A stretch of DNA of 64,000 bases from Armatimonadota bacterium (GCA_031081715.1 JAVHMA010000010.1:20713-84712), one strand, 5' to 3'. Positions 42,803 to 53,100 are shown, numbered from the stretch's first letter. Translations and numbers: made by a program. The notes: generated by a model not told the origin, from the sequence alone.

Positions 42803-45148
42803 TTACCGGCCGGCCGGCTCGGCCGGCGGGCCGTCCAGCACCACGATCGCGCGCGACGCCCGGCCCCCGTTGAGGCCGACCGCCACGACCGTGATCGCGT
42901 AGCGCGTCCCCGGCATCCGGACGGCGGGCCGGAACTCGTAGGCAAAGCGGCCGGCGGCGTCGGTCTGCATGGCGACCTCGCCGACCCGCGTGGTCCCCCC
43001 GGTGTGCTCGCCGGTGATGGTGATCGTGACCATGGCGCCCGGCGCGGTGGACCCCGCGATCACGAACGGCGGCGCGATGATCGCGCCGTCGGCGGGGTTG
43101 ACGACGGCGAGCGGGATGGGCGGCATCCCCCCGCCCGGGTCGAGCCTGGGCGTCAGGTCGTACTGCGTGGGCGCCGACGCCCGGGTGAACACCTCGCGCC
43201 GGGGCTCGGGGCAGTCCCGGGTGGCGAGCTGCCAGCTCCCCGCGCACACGGTCGTCACCACCACCCCGTCGGCCGGGCTCCAGTCGTCCGCCGGGTGGTT
43301 CGCCGTCGCTACGCGCATGAACGCGCCCCAGATCTCGGCGGGCACCGTGCCGCCCACGACGCGGTTCATCGGCGTGTTGTCGTCGTTGCCCACCCACACC
43401 GCGGCGGCCAGGTGGGGCGTGTAGCCGATGAACCACGCGTTGCGGTAGTCGTCGGTGGTGCCGGTCTTGCCCGCGGCGGGCTTGCCGATGCGCGCCGCGG
43501 TGCCGGTGCCGTGCGCGATGACGCCCTTGAGGATGTCGGTCATCACGTAGGCGACCTCGCCGGGGAGGCCCACCTGCCGGCGCGGCCGGCGCTCTTCGAG
43601 CACGCGCCCCCGGGCGTCGGTCACCCGGACGATCGCGTAGGGTTCGACGCGCAGCCCGCCGTTGGCGAGCGTGGCGTAGGCCGCGGCCATCTCGAGCGGT
43701 GTCACGTCCACCGCGCCCAGGGCGAGCGACAGGTGGGGCTCCATCGGGCTCTCGATACCCATGGCGCGCGCCGTCTCCACGACCTTCGCTGGCCCGAGCT
43801 CGGCGACCATGCGGGCCGCGGGCACGTTGATCGATCGCTCGATCGCACGCCGGACCGTCACCGGTCCCGAGAACTTCCCATCGTAGTTCTTCGGTGACCA
43901 GTCGGGCGCCCCGGGGATGCGGAAGGTCACCGGCGAGTCGTCCAGGATGCGCGTGGGCGGGACGCCTGCGGCGATCGCCGCGGTGTAGACGAATACCTTG
44001 AACGCCGACCCAGGCTGGCGGCGGGCCTGCCAAGCGCGGTTGAACTGCGAGGTCGCAAAGTCCACCCCGCCGATCATCGCGCGAATCTCGCCGGTGGCCG
44101 GGTCGAGCGCGACCAGCGCGGCCTGCGTCACGTTCAGCCGTCGCGCCCGCGCCGAGTTGATGCCGGCGACCACGGCCCGCTCGGCGGCGGCCTGCATGGC
44201 CGGGTCGAGGGTCGTGTAGACTCGCAGCCCGCCCTTGTAGACCATCTCCTCGCCGTAGGTCTCCAGGAGTTTGGGCAGGATATAGGAGACGAAGTACGGC
44301 GCACGGATGCCGGCCAGGCCTGCGTTCGTCGCGGGCGCCAGCCTGATCGGCGCCGCGCGCGCCGCGGCTGCCTCCTCGGTGCTGATGAAGCCGTTGGCGG
44401 CCATGCGCGCGAGCACGCGGTGCTGCTGCTGCCGCGCCAGCGCCAGGTTGCGGTAGGGCGAGTAGATCGAGGGGGCACGGACCAGCCCCGCGAGCAGGGC
44501 GGCCTCGGGGAGCGTCACGTCCTTGACCCGCTTGCCGAAGTAGACGCGGGCCGCCATCTCGACGCCGTAGGCACCCTGCCCGAAGTAGACCTGGTTGAGA
44601 TAGCGTTCGAGGATCTCCTCCTTCGTCAGCCGGCGCTCGATCTCGATCGCCAAGAAGATCTCGGCTAGCTTCCGGCTCACGGTCCGCTCCTGCGAGAGGA
44701 ACAGGTTGCGGGCGAGCTGCTGCGTGATGGTGCTGCCGCCCTCGACGAGCTCGCCCTCGCGGACATTGCGCCACAGGGCCCGCAGGATGCCGCGCGGGTC
44801 CACGCCCTTGTGGGTGAAGAACCGCTCGTCCTCGATCGCCAGCACGGCCTGCCGCATGACTGGCGGGATCTCGGTGACCGGGACGATCTGCCGGTTCTCG
44901 CGGAACAGGGACGCGATGAGCTCGCCGCTGGCGGCGTAGACGCGGGTTGCCTGGCTGGGCGGTGCGTAGAGCCGCGAGACGTCGTGGACCTGCTGGCTCG
45001 CCACGGCCACGGCCAGCCCCACCACCAGGCCCCCGGCCAGGATTGCCAGACCGCCGAGGGCGGCCACGACGGCCACGAGCGTGCGCCAGGGCGGCCGCCG
45101 GAAGCGGCGCCGCCTGCGGGACGGGATCGGTGGACGCTTGGATGTCAT
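42803..45148 (-). CDS. Class A penicillin-binding protein (PBP1A type)
   Basis: A 781-residue bifunctional peptidoglycan synthase: N-terminal membrane helix (25-50), GT51 glycosyltransferase domain (AIEDERFFTHKGVD, EGGSTITQQLARN, RYLNQVYFGQGAYGVE) and transpeptidase domain with SxxK in PGSAFK, SxN in SINV and KTGTT. After the transpeptidase domain about 120 residues remain, with a Cys pair (CAGSW...RDCPEP) and an Ig-like beta region (NPADGAIIAPPFVIAGST). It is divergent from proB, and a candidate extended -10 promoter lies 35 bases upstream. Confidence 0.94.
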   Translation of the reverse strand: MTSKRPPIPSRRRRRFRRPPWRTLVAVVAALGGLAILAGGLVVGLAVAVASQQVHDVSRLYAPPSQATRVYAASGELIASLFRENRQIVPVTEIPPVMRQAVLAIEDERFFTHKGVDPRGILRALWRNVREGELVEGGSTITQQLARNLFLSQERTVSRKLAEIFLAIEIERRLTKEEILERYLNQVYFGQGAYGVEMAARVYFGKRVKDVTLPEAALLAGLVRAPSIYSPYRNLALARQQQHRVLARMAANGFISTEEAAAARAAPIRLAPATNAGLAGIRAPYFVSYILPKLLETYGEEMVYKGGLRVYTTLDPAMQAAAERAVVAGINSARARRLNVTQAALVALDPATGEIRAMIGGVDFATSQFNRAWQARRQPGSAFKVFVYTAAIAAGVPPTRILDDSPVTFRIPGAPDWSPKNYDGKFSGPVTVRRAIERSINVPAARMVAELGPAKVVETARAMGIESPMEPHLSLALGAVDVTPLEMAAAYATLANGGLRVEPYAIVRVTDARGRVLEERRPRRQVGLPGEVAYVMTDILKGVIAHGTGTAARIGKPAAGKTGTTDDYRNAWFIGYTPHLAAAVWVGNDDNTPMNRVVGGTVPAEIWGAFMRVATANHPADDWSPADGVVVTTVCAGSWQLATRDCPEPRREVFTRASAPTQYDLTPRLDPGGGMPPIPLAVVNPADGAIIAPPFVIAGSTAPGAMVTITITGEHTGGTTRVGEVAMQTDAAGRFAYEFRPAVRMPGTRYAITVVAVGLNGGRASRAIVVLDGPPAEPAGR

Positions 45149-45182
45149 CGAAGCAACTCGCCGCCAGGAGCAGACCGTTCCT

Positions 45183-45191
45183 ATTCTAGCA
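45183..45191 (-). promoter_or_regulatory. Extended -10 promoter of the PBP gene
   Basis: On the minus strand TGC-TAGAAT (TGn plus a 5/6 match to TATAAT) lies 35 bases before the ATG. No convincing -35 box is seen, as is common with extended -10 promoters. Confidence 0.45.
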
Positions 45192-45240
45192 CACCGTTCC
45201 CGACCCGCCGGCGCGGGCGCGGCTGTCCGCGCGGCGCGCC

Positions 45241-45269
45241 TTGACCGGCCTGTGTCCACGTGCTACGGT
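45241..45269 (+). promoter_or_regulatory. Candidate promoter of proBA giving a leaderless transcript
   Basis: TTGACC (45241-45246), a 17-base spacer and TACGGT (45264-45269). The proB ATG is only nine bases past the -10 box, and no Shine-Dalgarno sequence is visible, so transcription would start at or next to the initiation codon. Confidence 0.45.
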
Positions 45270-45278
45270 CGCGCTGAC

Positions 45279-46385
45279 ATGGCAGGTGCTGCGCGCCCGG
45301 TCGTCGTCAAGGTGGGGACGACGACGCTGTGCGGCCCGGGCGGCCGGCCGCAGCCGGCCCGGCTCGCGGCGGTGGCGGCGGGCCTCGCCGCGCTCTGCCG
45401 GGCCGGGCGGCCCGTGGTCCTGGTGACCTCCGGGGCCATCGCCACCGGGGCCGCCGAGATCGGTCGCCCGGCGGCCGGCGCGTCTATGGCCGAGCGCCAG
45501 GCGTTCGCCGCGGTCGGGCAGCCGCTGCTCATGCGCGAGTACGGCCGGCACTTCGCGGCGCACGGCCTCCGCACCGCGCAGGTGCTCCTCACCGCCGACG
45601 ACCTGGCCGTGCGCCGGCGCTACATTAACGCCCGGAACACGATGGCCGCGCTGCTCCGCCGGCGGATCGTGCCGATCGTGAACGAGAATGACACGGTGGC
45701 CACCGAAGAGATCCGCATCGGCGACAACGACACGCTCTCGGCGCAGGTGGCGATCCTGGTCGGCGCCGAGCTGTTGATCATCCTCTCGGACGTGGACGGG
45801 CTCTACACCACCGACCCCCATCGCGACCGCACCGCGCGGCGCATTCCCGAGGTCCACATGATCGCCCCGGAGGTGGAGCGGCTCGCGCGCCGCAGCCTCT
45901 CCCGGCTCGGCACGGGCGGGATGCAGACCAAGATCGCCGCGGCACGCGCGGCCACCGCAGCGGGGTGCACGGTCGTCATCACCGACGGCCGCAGGCCACG
46001 TGTGCTCGAGCGCATTGCGGCGGGCGAGCGCCTGGGTACCTGGTTCCTGCCCGCAGCGCGCGCGGTCTCCGGTCGCAAGCGCTGGCTGGTCGCCGGCGGC
46101 CGCGTGCGAGGCCGCCTGTTCATCGACGAAGGCGCGGCCCGCGCGCTGCGCGAGGGCGGCCGCAGCCTGCTGCCCTCGGGCGTTCGCGCGGTCGAGGGCG
46201 CGTTCGGCGCCGGCGACCTGGTCGCGGTCGTGGACCCCGACGGCCGCGAGGTCGGCCGCGGCATCGCGGCTCACGACCGCCGGACGCTAGAGTTGATGAA
46301 GGGCCATCGTACGTCGGAGGTGGCGCACCTGGCCGCCGGCCGCGCGGAGGTCATCCACCGCGACAACCTGGTGCTCTCGTCATGA
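45279..46385 (+). CDS. proB: Glutamate 5-kinase
   Basis: 368 residues: amino-acid kinase domain (VVVKVGTTTL, VTSGAIATG, NENDTVATEEIRIGDNDTLSA, GTGGMQTKIAAA) and C-terminal PUA domain. First step of proline synthesis. The ATG at 45279 fits the family N-terminus; no RBS is evident. The stop overlaps proA. Confidence 0.96.
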   Translation: MAGAARPVVVKVGTTTLCGPGGRPQPARLAAVAAGLAALCRAGRPVVLVTSGAIATGAAEIGRPAAGASMAERQAFAAVGQPLLMREYGRHFAAHGLRTAQVLLTADDLAVRRRYINARNTMAALLRRRIVPIVNENDTVATEEIRIGDNDTLSAQVAILVGAELLIILSDVDGLYTTDPHRDRTARRIPEVHMIAPEVERLARRSLSRLGTGGMQTKIAAARAATAAGCTVVITDGRRPRVLERIAAGERLGTWFLPAARAVSGRKRWLVAGGRVRGRLFIDEGAARALREGGRSLLPSGVRAVEGAFGAGDLVAVVDPDGREVGRGIAAHDRRTLELMKGHRTSEVAHLAAGRAEVIHRDNLVLSS

Positions 46386-47647
46386 GCGTGGAGGCGGCCA
46401 CGGCCCCGGCGATCGTGGCGCGCGCGCGGGGCGCGGCCACGGCGCTACGCGTCCTGCCGGCCGAGGAGAAGCGGCGGGCGCTGGTCGCGCTCGCGGATGC
46501 CATCGAGGCCGGCGCGGAGGACCTGCTGGCCGCCAACGCCGCCGACGTCGCGGACGCCGAGGCGGCCGGGCAGCGGCCGGCGCTCGTGGATCGGCTCCGG
46601 CTGACGCCTGAGCGCGTCCGGGCCATGGCCACGGGCGTGCGCCAGGTCGCCGAGCTGCCCGACCCGGTCGGCCAGATCACGAACGTCCGCCAGCGGCCCA
46701 ACGGGATGCAGGTCGCGCAGATGCGCACACCCATCGGCGTGATCCTGATGATCTACGAGGCCCGGCCGGGCGTGACCGCAGATGCGGCGGCGCTGTGCGT
46801 CAAGGCGGGAAACGCGGCCATTCTGCGCGGGGGCCGGGAGGCGCGGCGCTCGAACGCAGCGATCGGCGGCCTGCTCGGGCGCGTGGGCCTGCCCGACGGC
46901 GCGGTCCAGGTCATCGCCGACTCGGACCACGCGCTCGTCACGGAGCTGCTGCATAGCGACGGCATCGACCTGGTCATCCCTCGCGGCGGCGAGCGCCTGA
47001 TCCGGTCGGTGGTGGAGCACGCGCGCATGCCCGTCCTCAAGCACTTCAAGGGCGCCTGCCACCTGTTCGTGGACCGCGACGCGGACTTGGCGATGGCCGA
47101 GCGCCTGACGATGAACGCCAAGGCGCAGCGGCCGAGCGTCTGCAACGCGCTCGAGACGCTGCTCGTGGACGCGCCGATCGCCCCGGCCTTTCTCCCCCGC
47201 GTCGTGCGGGCGCTGCGCGCGGCCGGCGTGGAGGTCCGGGGGGACGCGCGCACGCGCGAGCTCCTCGCCGCCGATCCGACGCTGGCGGGCGAGGTGGCCG
47301 CCGCCACCGACGCCGACTGGGGCGCCGAGTACCTGGACCTCATCATCGGCGTCAGAGTGGTAGACGGCCTGGAGGCGGCGCTGGCCCATATCGGCCGGTA
47401 CAGCACCGGCCTTGCGGATGCCATCGTGACCGAGGACCGCGCGCGGGCGCAGCGGTTCGTCGCCGCCGTAGACAGCGCCGCGGTGCTGGTGAACGCCTCG
47501 ACTCGGCTCGTGGACGGCGGGGAGTTCGGGCTCGGCGCCGAGATCGGAATCAGCACCGACCGCATCGGCCCGCGCGGGCCGATGGGGGTGGCCGAGCTCA
47601 CCTCGTTGAAATGGGTGGTACTCGGGAGCGGCCAGATCCGGACCTGA
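46382..47647 (+). CDS. proA: Glutamate-5-semialdehyde dehydrogenase
   Basis: 421 residues with the catalytic Cys in AQRPSVCNALET and the ProA segments GVILMIYEARPGVT and RIGPRGPMGVAELTS. Second step of proline synthesis. The ATGA overlap with proB implies coupling. Confidence 0.96.
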   Translation: MSVEAATAPAIVARARGAATALRVLPAEEKRRALVALADAIEAGAEDLLAANAADVADAEAAGQRPALVDRLRLTPERVRAMATGVRQVAELPDPVGQITNVRQRPNGMQVAQMRTPIGVILMIYEARPGVTADAAALCVKAGNAAILRGGREARRSNAAIGGLLGRVGLPDGAVQVIADSDHALVTELLHSDGIDLVIPRGGERLIRSVVEHARMPVLKHFKGACHLFVDRDADLAMAERLTMNAKAQRPSVCNALETLLVDAPIAPAFLPRVVRALRAAGVEVRGDARTRELLAADPTLAGEVAAATDADWGAEYLDLIIGVRVVDGLEAALAHIGRYSTGLADAIVTEDRARAQRFVAAVDSAAVLVNASTRLVDGGEFGLGAEIGISTDRIGPRGPMGVAELTSLKWVVLGSGQIRT

Positions 47648-47668
47648 CCGCTCCCGCGACGCTTCGCG

Positions 47669-48184
47669 CTAGGCCGCGCGCCGGGCCTCCGGGCGTGCGA
47701 CCGCCTGCGGCCGCGGGGCCACCGCGACGACCAGCAGGGCGGCGAGCAGCCCGGCCGCGAGGACCGCGGCCACCGGCAGGGTCACACCCACGTAGCGATC
47801 CAGGGCGTATGCTCCGGGGCCGACCAGCGCGACGGCGATGGCCGCCGTCAGCTTGGTGAGCGCGTGCTCGTAGCCGCCGTTCGTGATCCAGGGCCCCTTC
47901 GCCCAGTGGACCCGCGCGATGGCCATCAGCATAACCGCGGAGATGAAGACCGTCCCGAGCGGGGTGAAGAGCCCGAGGGCGAACAGCAGTCCACCGACGG
48001 TCTCGAGTGCACCCGCCAGCAGGGCCCACGCCCGGCCCGGGCGCAACCCGATTCCCTCGAGCCACTGCCCGGTGCCGGCGAGTCCGTGCCCGCCGAACCA
48101 GCCGGCCAGCTTCTGGAGGCCGTGGCCCATGAAGAGGACGCCAACCACCACGCGGAGCAACAGCAGGCCAAGGTCCGCAAGCAT
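47669..48184 (-). CDS. DoxX-family membrane protein
   Basis: 171 residues with four or five helices and the DoxX pattern RVVVGVLFMGHGLQKLAGWFGG and GALETVGGLLFALGLFTPLG. Members include thiosulfate:quinone oxidoreductase subunits and redox-stress proteins, but most are uncharacterised. Convergent with proA. Confidence 0.85.
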   Translation of the reverse strand: MLADLGLLLLRVVVGVLFMGHGLQKLAGWFGGHGLAGTGQWLEGIGLRPGRAWALLAGALETVGGLLFALGLFTPLGTVFISAVMLMAIARVHWAKGPWITNGGYEHALTKLTAAIAVALVGPGAYALDRYVGVTLPVAAVLAAGLLAALLVVAVAPRPQAVARPEARRAA

Positions 48185-48239
48185 CCTGACTCACCTCCTT
48201 CCCGCGTGTATGCTACGCACCTGCGGCCCGCGGTCCGGC

Positions 48240-48266
48240 GGGGGCGGGGCCGCGCGCCCCGCCCCC
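48240..48266 (-). terminator. GC hairpin after hsp20
   Basis: A perfect 11-bp inverted repeat (GGGGGCGGGGC / GCCCCGCCCCC) with a five-base loop, eight bases past the hsp20 stop. No U-tract follows, but the stem is very strong. Confidence 0.55.
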
Positions 48267-48273
48267 ACGCGGA

Positions 48274-48723
48274 CTAGGCCGGCACGATCTCGACCGGGAC
48301 CTTCCGCGGCCGCAGCGCCTGGCTCACCGGAATGGTGATCTCGAGCATCCCGTTGTGCCAGACCGCCTTGACCTGATCGGTGTCGAGCCCCTCGGGGACC
48401 GTGACGGTGCGCTCGAACCGGCCGTAGGCGATCTCGCTGAACAGCCGATCGTCCAGCGGGACCTCCGGCGCCTTCCGCTCGCCCTTGATGGTGAGGATGC
48501 GGCCGGCGACAGAGATATCCACGGCCTGCGGGTCCACGCCCGCGAGCTCGGCCCGGATCACCAGGCGGCCGTCCTGGTAGTAGGCCTCGGTGCGGGTGGG
48601 CACCTCCGCCAGGTCTGCCGCCGCGGGGAACCCGAAGGACCGCCCGAACAGGTTCAGCAGATCCCGCTGGAGCGTGTAGAGCTCCTGGAACACATCCTGG
48701 AACATGCGCCGTCGCGCCAGCAT
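48274..48723 (-). CDS. Hsp20/alpha-crystallin small heat-shock protein
   Basis: 149 residues with the alpha-crystallin domain (YYQDGRLVIRAELAGVDPQAVDISV, GRFERTVTVPEGLDTDQVKA) and the C-terminal I-x-V-like anchor (PVEIVPA). An ATP-independent holdase. A good promoter lies about 100 bases upstream; no CIRCE element is seen. Confidence 0.93.
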   Translation of the reverse strand: MLARRRMFQDVFQELYTLQRDLLNLFGRSFGFPAAADLAEVPTRTEAYYQDGRLVIRAELAGVDPQAVDISVAGRILTIKGERKAPEVPLDDRLFSEIAYGRFERTVTVPEGLDTDQVKAVWHNGMLEITIPVSQALRPRKVPVEIVPA

Positions 48724-48820
48724 ACTCTGTCACCTCCTCGAGGATCACCGGTATCGGCCGGGCGCTGGGTCGCCCGGGCGTTTCGGGCGGCCTCCCGGCC
48801 CGTGGACCCTCTCACCATTG

Positions 48821-48850
48821 GGAATAGGACAGGCCCCCGGCCTCTGTCAA
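48821..48850 (-). promoter_or_regulatory. Promoter of hsp20
   Basis: On the minus strand a perfect TTGACA (48845-48850), an 18-base spacer and TATTCC (48821-48826), about 100 bases before the hsp20 start. Confidence 0.55.
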
Positions 48851-48866
48851 GGGGGTACACTTGACA
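48845..48866. promoter_or_regulatory. TGTCAA-N10-TTGACA inverted repeat between hsp20 and transaldolase
   Basis: Two perfect -35 hexamers face away from each other, ten bases apart. The left one belongs to the hsp20 promoter. The right one has no good -10 at the right distance, so the element may be an operator rather than two promoters. Confidence 0.4.
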
Positions 48867-49005
48867 ACTAGGCCGCACCGCACGGGTCAGGCCCCCGCAC
48901 GCCCCGGACGCAGCCGGCAGGGTTTGGGTTCCGCCTCACCGTACGAAACCCGTGGTGCCGGTCGTGCCCGCCGGTCAGTATCACCGTGGCGGAGGAGAGT
49001 GGCCC

Positions 49006-50100
49006 ATGCCCGCCTACAACGGTCCGCTGCACGAGATGTCGCTCACGACGCCGACGCGGTACTGGAACGACTCGTGCTCCGTCGAGGAGCTCCGGTACGC
49101 GATCGAGCGTGGGGCCGTCGGCGCGACGAGCAATCCGGTCATCGTGCTCACCGTGCTCAAGAAGGAGATGCACCTCTGGATCGATCGCATCCGCCAGGTC
49201 ATCGCGGAGAACGCAACGTGGAGCGAGACGCAGGTGGCCTGGCAGATCTACCAGGAGCTGGCGGTCAACGGCGCCCGCCTCCTCCTGCCCGTGCACGAGC
49301 GCGAGGGACGCCGGCTGGGACGGCTGTCCATCCAGACCGACCCCGCGCTCTACCGGAACCGGGCGGCGATCCTGGAACAGGCCGAGCAGTTCCACGCGCT
49401 CGCGCCCAACATGCAGGTGAAGGTGCCGGCGACGAAGGCCGGGATCGGCATGGTCGAGGAGGCGACCGCGCGAGGTATCAACCTCAACATCACGGTCAGC
49501 TTCACGGTGCCCCAGGCGCTCGCCGCCGGCGAAGCGATCGAGCGCGGCCTGGCGCGGCGTGAGGCCGCCGGGCAGGACGTCGCCACGATGTCGCCCGTCG
49601 TGACGATGATGGTCGGTCGCACCGACGACTGGATCAAGGTGCTGGCCAGGCGGGAGGGCATCGACGTGAACCCCGAGCACCTGGAGTGGCCGGGGGTGGC
49701 CTGCTTCAAGAAGGCGTACGGCATCTTCCGGCGGCGGGGCTACCGGGCACGGCTACTCGCTGCGGCCTATCGCAACGTGTACCACTGGACCGAGTTCGTC
49801 GGCGGCGAGGTCTCGCTCACGATGCCGCACGAATGGCAGGTGAAGTTCAATGAGTCCGGCCGGCGACCGGTCCCCCGGATGGACGAACCGGTCCCGGAGG
49901 GCATCCTGGAGGGTCTGTACGCGAAGATCCCGGACTTCCGCCGCGCCTACGACGAGAACGGCATGACGGTGGACGAGTTTGACACCTACGGCGCCACGGT
50001 CCGCACGCTCCGGCAGTTCATCGAGGGCTGGCACAGCTTTGTCGCGTTGATCCGCGACGTCATGCTGCCGAACCCGGACGTCCCCCAGGCGGCGTCCTGA
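49006..50100 (+). CDS. Transaldolase-family protein
   Basis: A 364-residue TIM-barrel protein related to transaldolase: SLTTPTRYWNDSCSVEEL, GAVGATSNPVIV and MQVKVPATKAG, where the Lys of VKVPAT is the Schiff-base residue. It would move a dihydroxyacetone unit between sugar phosphates. The ATG has a GGAGGAG box. The long C-terminal part (after 235) differs from the short MipB/TalC types. Its last 41 bases overlap the 3' end of the nuclease-helicase gene on the other strand. Confidence 0.85.
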   Translation: MPAYNGPLHEMSLTTPTRYWNDSCSVEELRYAIERGAVGATSNPVIVLTVLKKEMHLWIDRIRQVIAENATWSETQVAWQIYQELAVNGARLLLPVHEREGRRLGRLSIQTDPALYRNRAAILEQAEQFHALAPNMQVKVPATKAGIGMVEEATARGINLNITVSFTVPQALAAGEAIERGLARREAAGQDVATMSPVVTMMVGRTDDWIKVLARREGIDVNPEHLEWPGVACFKKAYGIFRRRGYRARLLAAAYRNVYHWTEFVGGEVSLTMPHEWQVKFNESGRRPVPRMDEPVPEGILEGLYAKIPDFRRAYDENGMTVDEFDTYGATVRTLRQFIEGWHSFVALIRDVMLPNPDVPQAAS

Positions 50101-53100
50101 CCGGCGCCGCCAGCTCCACGAACCGGCACAGCGCGTTGGCCAGCCGCATCTGCTTCGGGGTCCGGGCGCGGACGCGAATGAGCTCCGGCGAGGCGAGCAC
50201 CACCGCGACGCACCGCGCACGCGAGGTCGCCACGTTCAGTCGGTGGCGACTGTAGAGGAAGTCCATGCCGCGCGGGGCGTCCGCGGCCGATGAGCTGGTC
50301 ATCGAGTAGAGGGCCAGCGGTGCCTCCTGCCCCTGGAACTTGTCCACGGTCCCGACCCGGGCCTCGGGCGGCAGCAGCCGGCGGATGGCGCCCACCTGCG
50401 CGTTGTAGGGCGCGACGATCAGCAGGTCGTGCCACGTGACGGGCACGGCCGCGCCGCGCTCGTTGACCCACGACGCCCCTCCCCCGACGAGCGACCGGGC
50501 GACGCGAGCGATCCACGCGGCCTCTTCGGCCGACTCGATGTCGTTGCCCGCATGCGCCACCTCGACCCACCGCAGCCCCGTGCCTGCCAGCGCGCCCGGA
50601 GCGCGGAGCTCCTGACGCGCCAGGTGCGCCTCGGGCTGGAGCCGGCCGTCGTAGAACGCCTCGGAGGTAAAGCGACACACCTCGGGGTGCAACCGCCAGG
50701 TCGTCTCGAGGAACAGGCCGCGCTCGGGGGGCATGGTGGACGCCCCATCCAGCAGGTGGGCGAGCGCCGAGCGCTCGGCACCCGGCGGGTGTGTTCCCTG
50801 GAGCGGCTGCTCGAGCTGTTGCGGATCGCCCAGCAGCACCAGCGCGCGCGCTGCCTGCGAGATCGCCAGCACGTTGGCGAGCGACATCTGCCCGGCCTCG
50901 TCCACGAACATCACGTCTGCGGCTTCCGCCAGCTCCTGGCGCGACCACAGCCACGCGGTGCCGCCCACCAGATTGACGCGGCCGGCCGCCAGCGCCCGGT
51001 GGACCGTGAGGTGGTCAGGCGCCTGCTGCACGAGCGCGTGGTCGCAGCGGTCGGCGACATCGTCGGCCCGCTGCATCGGCCGCACGGCCGCGCCTTCCTC
51101 GAGCGCCGCCTCGATGGCGCCACCGAGCAGGTGCGCGATGACCTTGTGGCTGGTCGCGCAGATCCCGACCGCGCGGCCGGCGCGCAGCAGTGCGGCGATC
51201 ATCCGCGCGCCGGTGTAGGTCTTCCCCGACCCCGGCGGCCCCTGGATCGCGAGCGTGCCGCGGTCCATGGTGAGGATCAGGCGGCGCGCGGCGTCGAGCG
51301 CGCTCTCGCCGGGTCGGCGCAGCGGCTCGCCGGCGGCCTGCCCGACCCGCGGCGCCCGGCGCAGGAGCAGGTCGCGGCCGGCGCGGTAGCGCCCGTCCGG
51401 GCTCTCCGGGCCATGCTCGGCGACCCACTGTCCGAGGCGCAGGAGCGCGGCCTGCTGCTGCGGCGTGGGAACGAGGTCCAGCGCCACGAGCGCGGTGGGA
51501 TGCGGCGCGTCCACCCGGCGCTTGACGTCCACGGTACGCGCGGCGACGTCGGCGGCGGCAACCTCGCCGACCAGCCAGTCGCGCGGCGCGCCGTCCGGGC
51601 GCACCGAGGTCAGCGCCGGATCGTAGACCCTCATGCCGGCGCGAATGTCGTGGTCCTGGTCGGGATAGCGGTACCGCCACACCTGATGCGTGCCACCTCG
51701 CCCCGCAGGCGCCCCGACCGGCCCGACCGGCTCCAGCCCGCCGATGGGGTGGCTCTCCTCGACGAGCTGGTCCGCGTTCAGGCCCATCAGGCGGAAGAAC
51801 TCCCACCAGGTGGCCTTCTCCTCGCGCCGGTGCCACGACAGGAGCTGCGCGAGCAACCAGCGGCCCTGTTGTTCCTCGGTGCGATTGGTCGGGTCGGCGG
51901 GCACGTCGTCCGCAAGCCGGGCCGCGAGCGCCGCCACGCGCCGCTGTGCCTCCGAGAGGTCGGGAGGCGGATCGACCGACCGCTCCGCGGGCCGCGGGAC
52001 CGGCCGACCCGTGGCGACGGCGAGCTCGATGCGTCGGGCCTCGAGCCAGTCGCGCAGGCACCGGTTGCTCGCGACGTCGTCGCGGTTGTAGGCCTCGATG
52101 CGGCGCAGGTGGTCGGCGCCCGGACGCTCACCGTCGCCGAGCTGGAGCCACTCGGTGAAGGCCACGATGCTGCTGCCCGCGTCGCGCAGGTCGACCTCGC
52201 GCGCGAAGCCGTAGAGTGGCTCCAGGCGCTTGATCGAGTAGCTCTCCACGCTGGCGCGCAGCCCCTGGCGCACCGCGCGGTGCAGGTCCACCAGCACACC
52301 CCCGCGCAACAGCCGGTCCACCTCGTCCTCGCGCGTGGCGTGCCGGCCCATCAGTCGCTTCAGCGCTGCCGGCTCGTAGGCCGCGTAGTGGTAGACGTGC
52401 ATCACCGGGTCGCGCGCGAGCCGCGCTGTCACGAAGTCCATCAGCCGCTCGAAGGCGCGCCGCTCCCCGGCCGGCGTGAACTCGCCGCGCTCGTCGGTGG
52501 CCCAGAACGCGTGGTAGGTCCCGTCGCCATCGAGCACGCCGAACAGGTAGTCGAGCCCGTCGTCGAGCGCGTACGGGTCGCCCTCGATGTCGAGAAAGAG
52601 GTCCCCGGACGACGGCGCCGGCAGCGTGGCCAGGCCGCGCTCGGGGTCCACCTCGCCGCCATCGGGCGGGAGCAGCAGCTCGTAGAGCAGGCGCCCCGCG
52701 CGGCGGCCCTCGAGTTGCACGCGCGCCTGCTCGCGGATCCGCATCACCGCGGCCGGGCTCACCCCGTCCAGCGGCGGGTCCGCGGGCAGGGGGAGCTCAC
52801 CCAGCGCCCCCAGCGTGGTCACGCCGCGGCCCGCCAGGGCCTTGCGCTGCCGGGCCGTGGTGCCCGCGACGAGGCTCGTATGATCGTCCGCGCGCCGCCG
52901 GTGCTCGCACTCCAGGGCCCACCGGCAGACGTCGCAGTGGTCCACCGGGTCCGGGTAGGTGTGCGTCGGCGGGTACACCGGAGGCGCCGCGTCGGCGGCG
53001 ACCGCGGCTTCGAAGCGGGCCTTGACCGCGCGGTAGTAGGCCATGTAATCGTCCACGCGCAGCCGCTCGACCGCCCGCGCCGAGCCGCCAAGCGCCACGT

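Noticed and set aside
48908..48960. Inverted repeat GGGTTT...AAACCC before the transaldolase gene
   Set aside because: The loop would be about 25 bases and the stem only six pairs; too weak to call.
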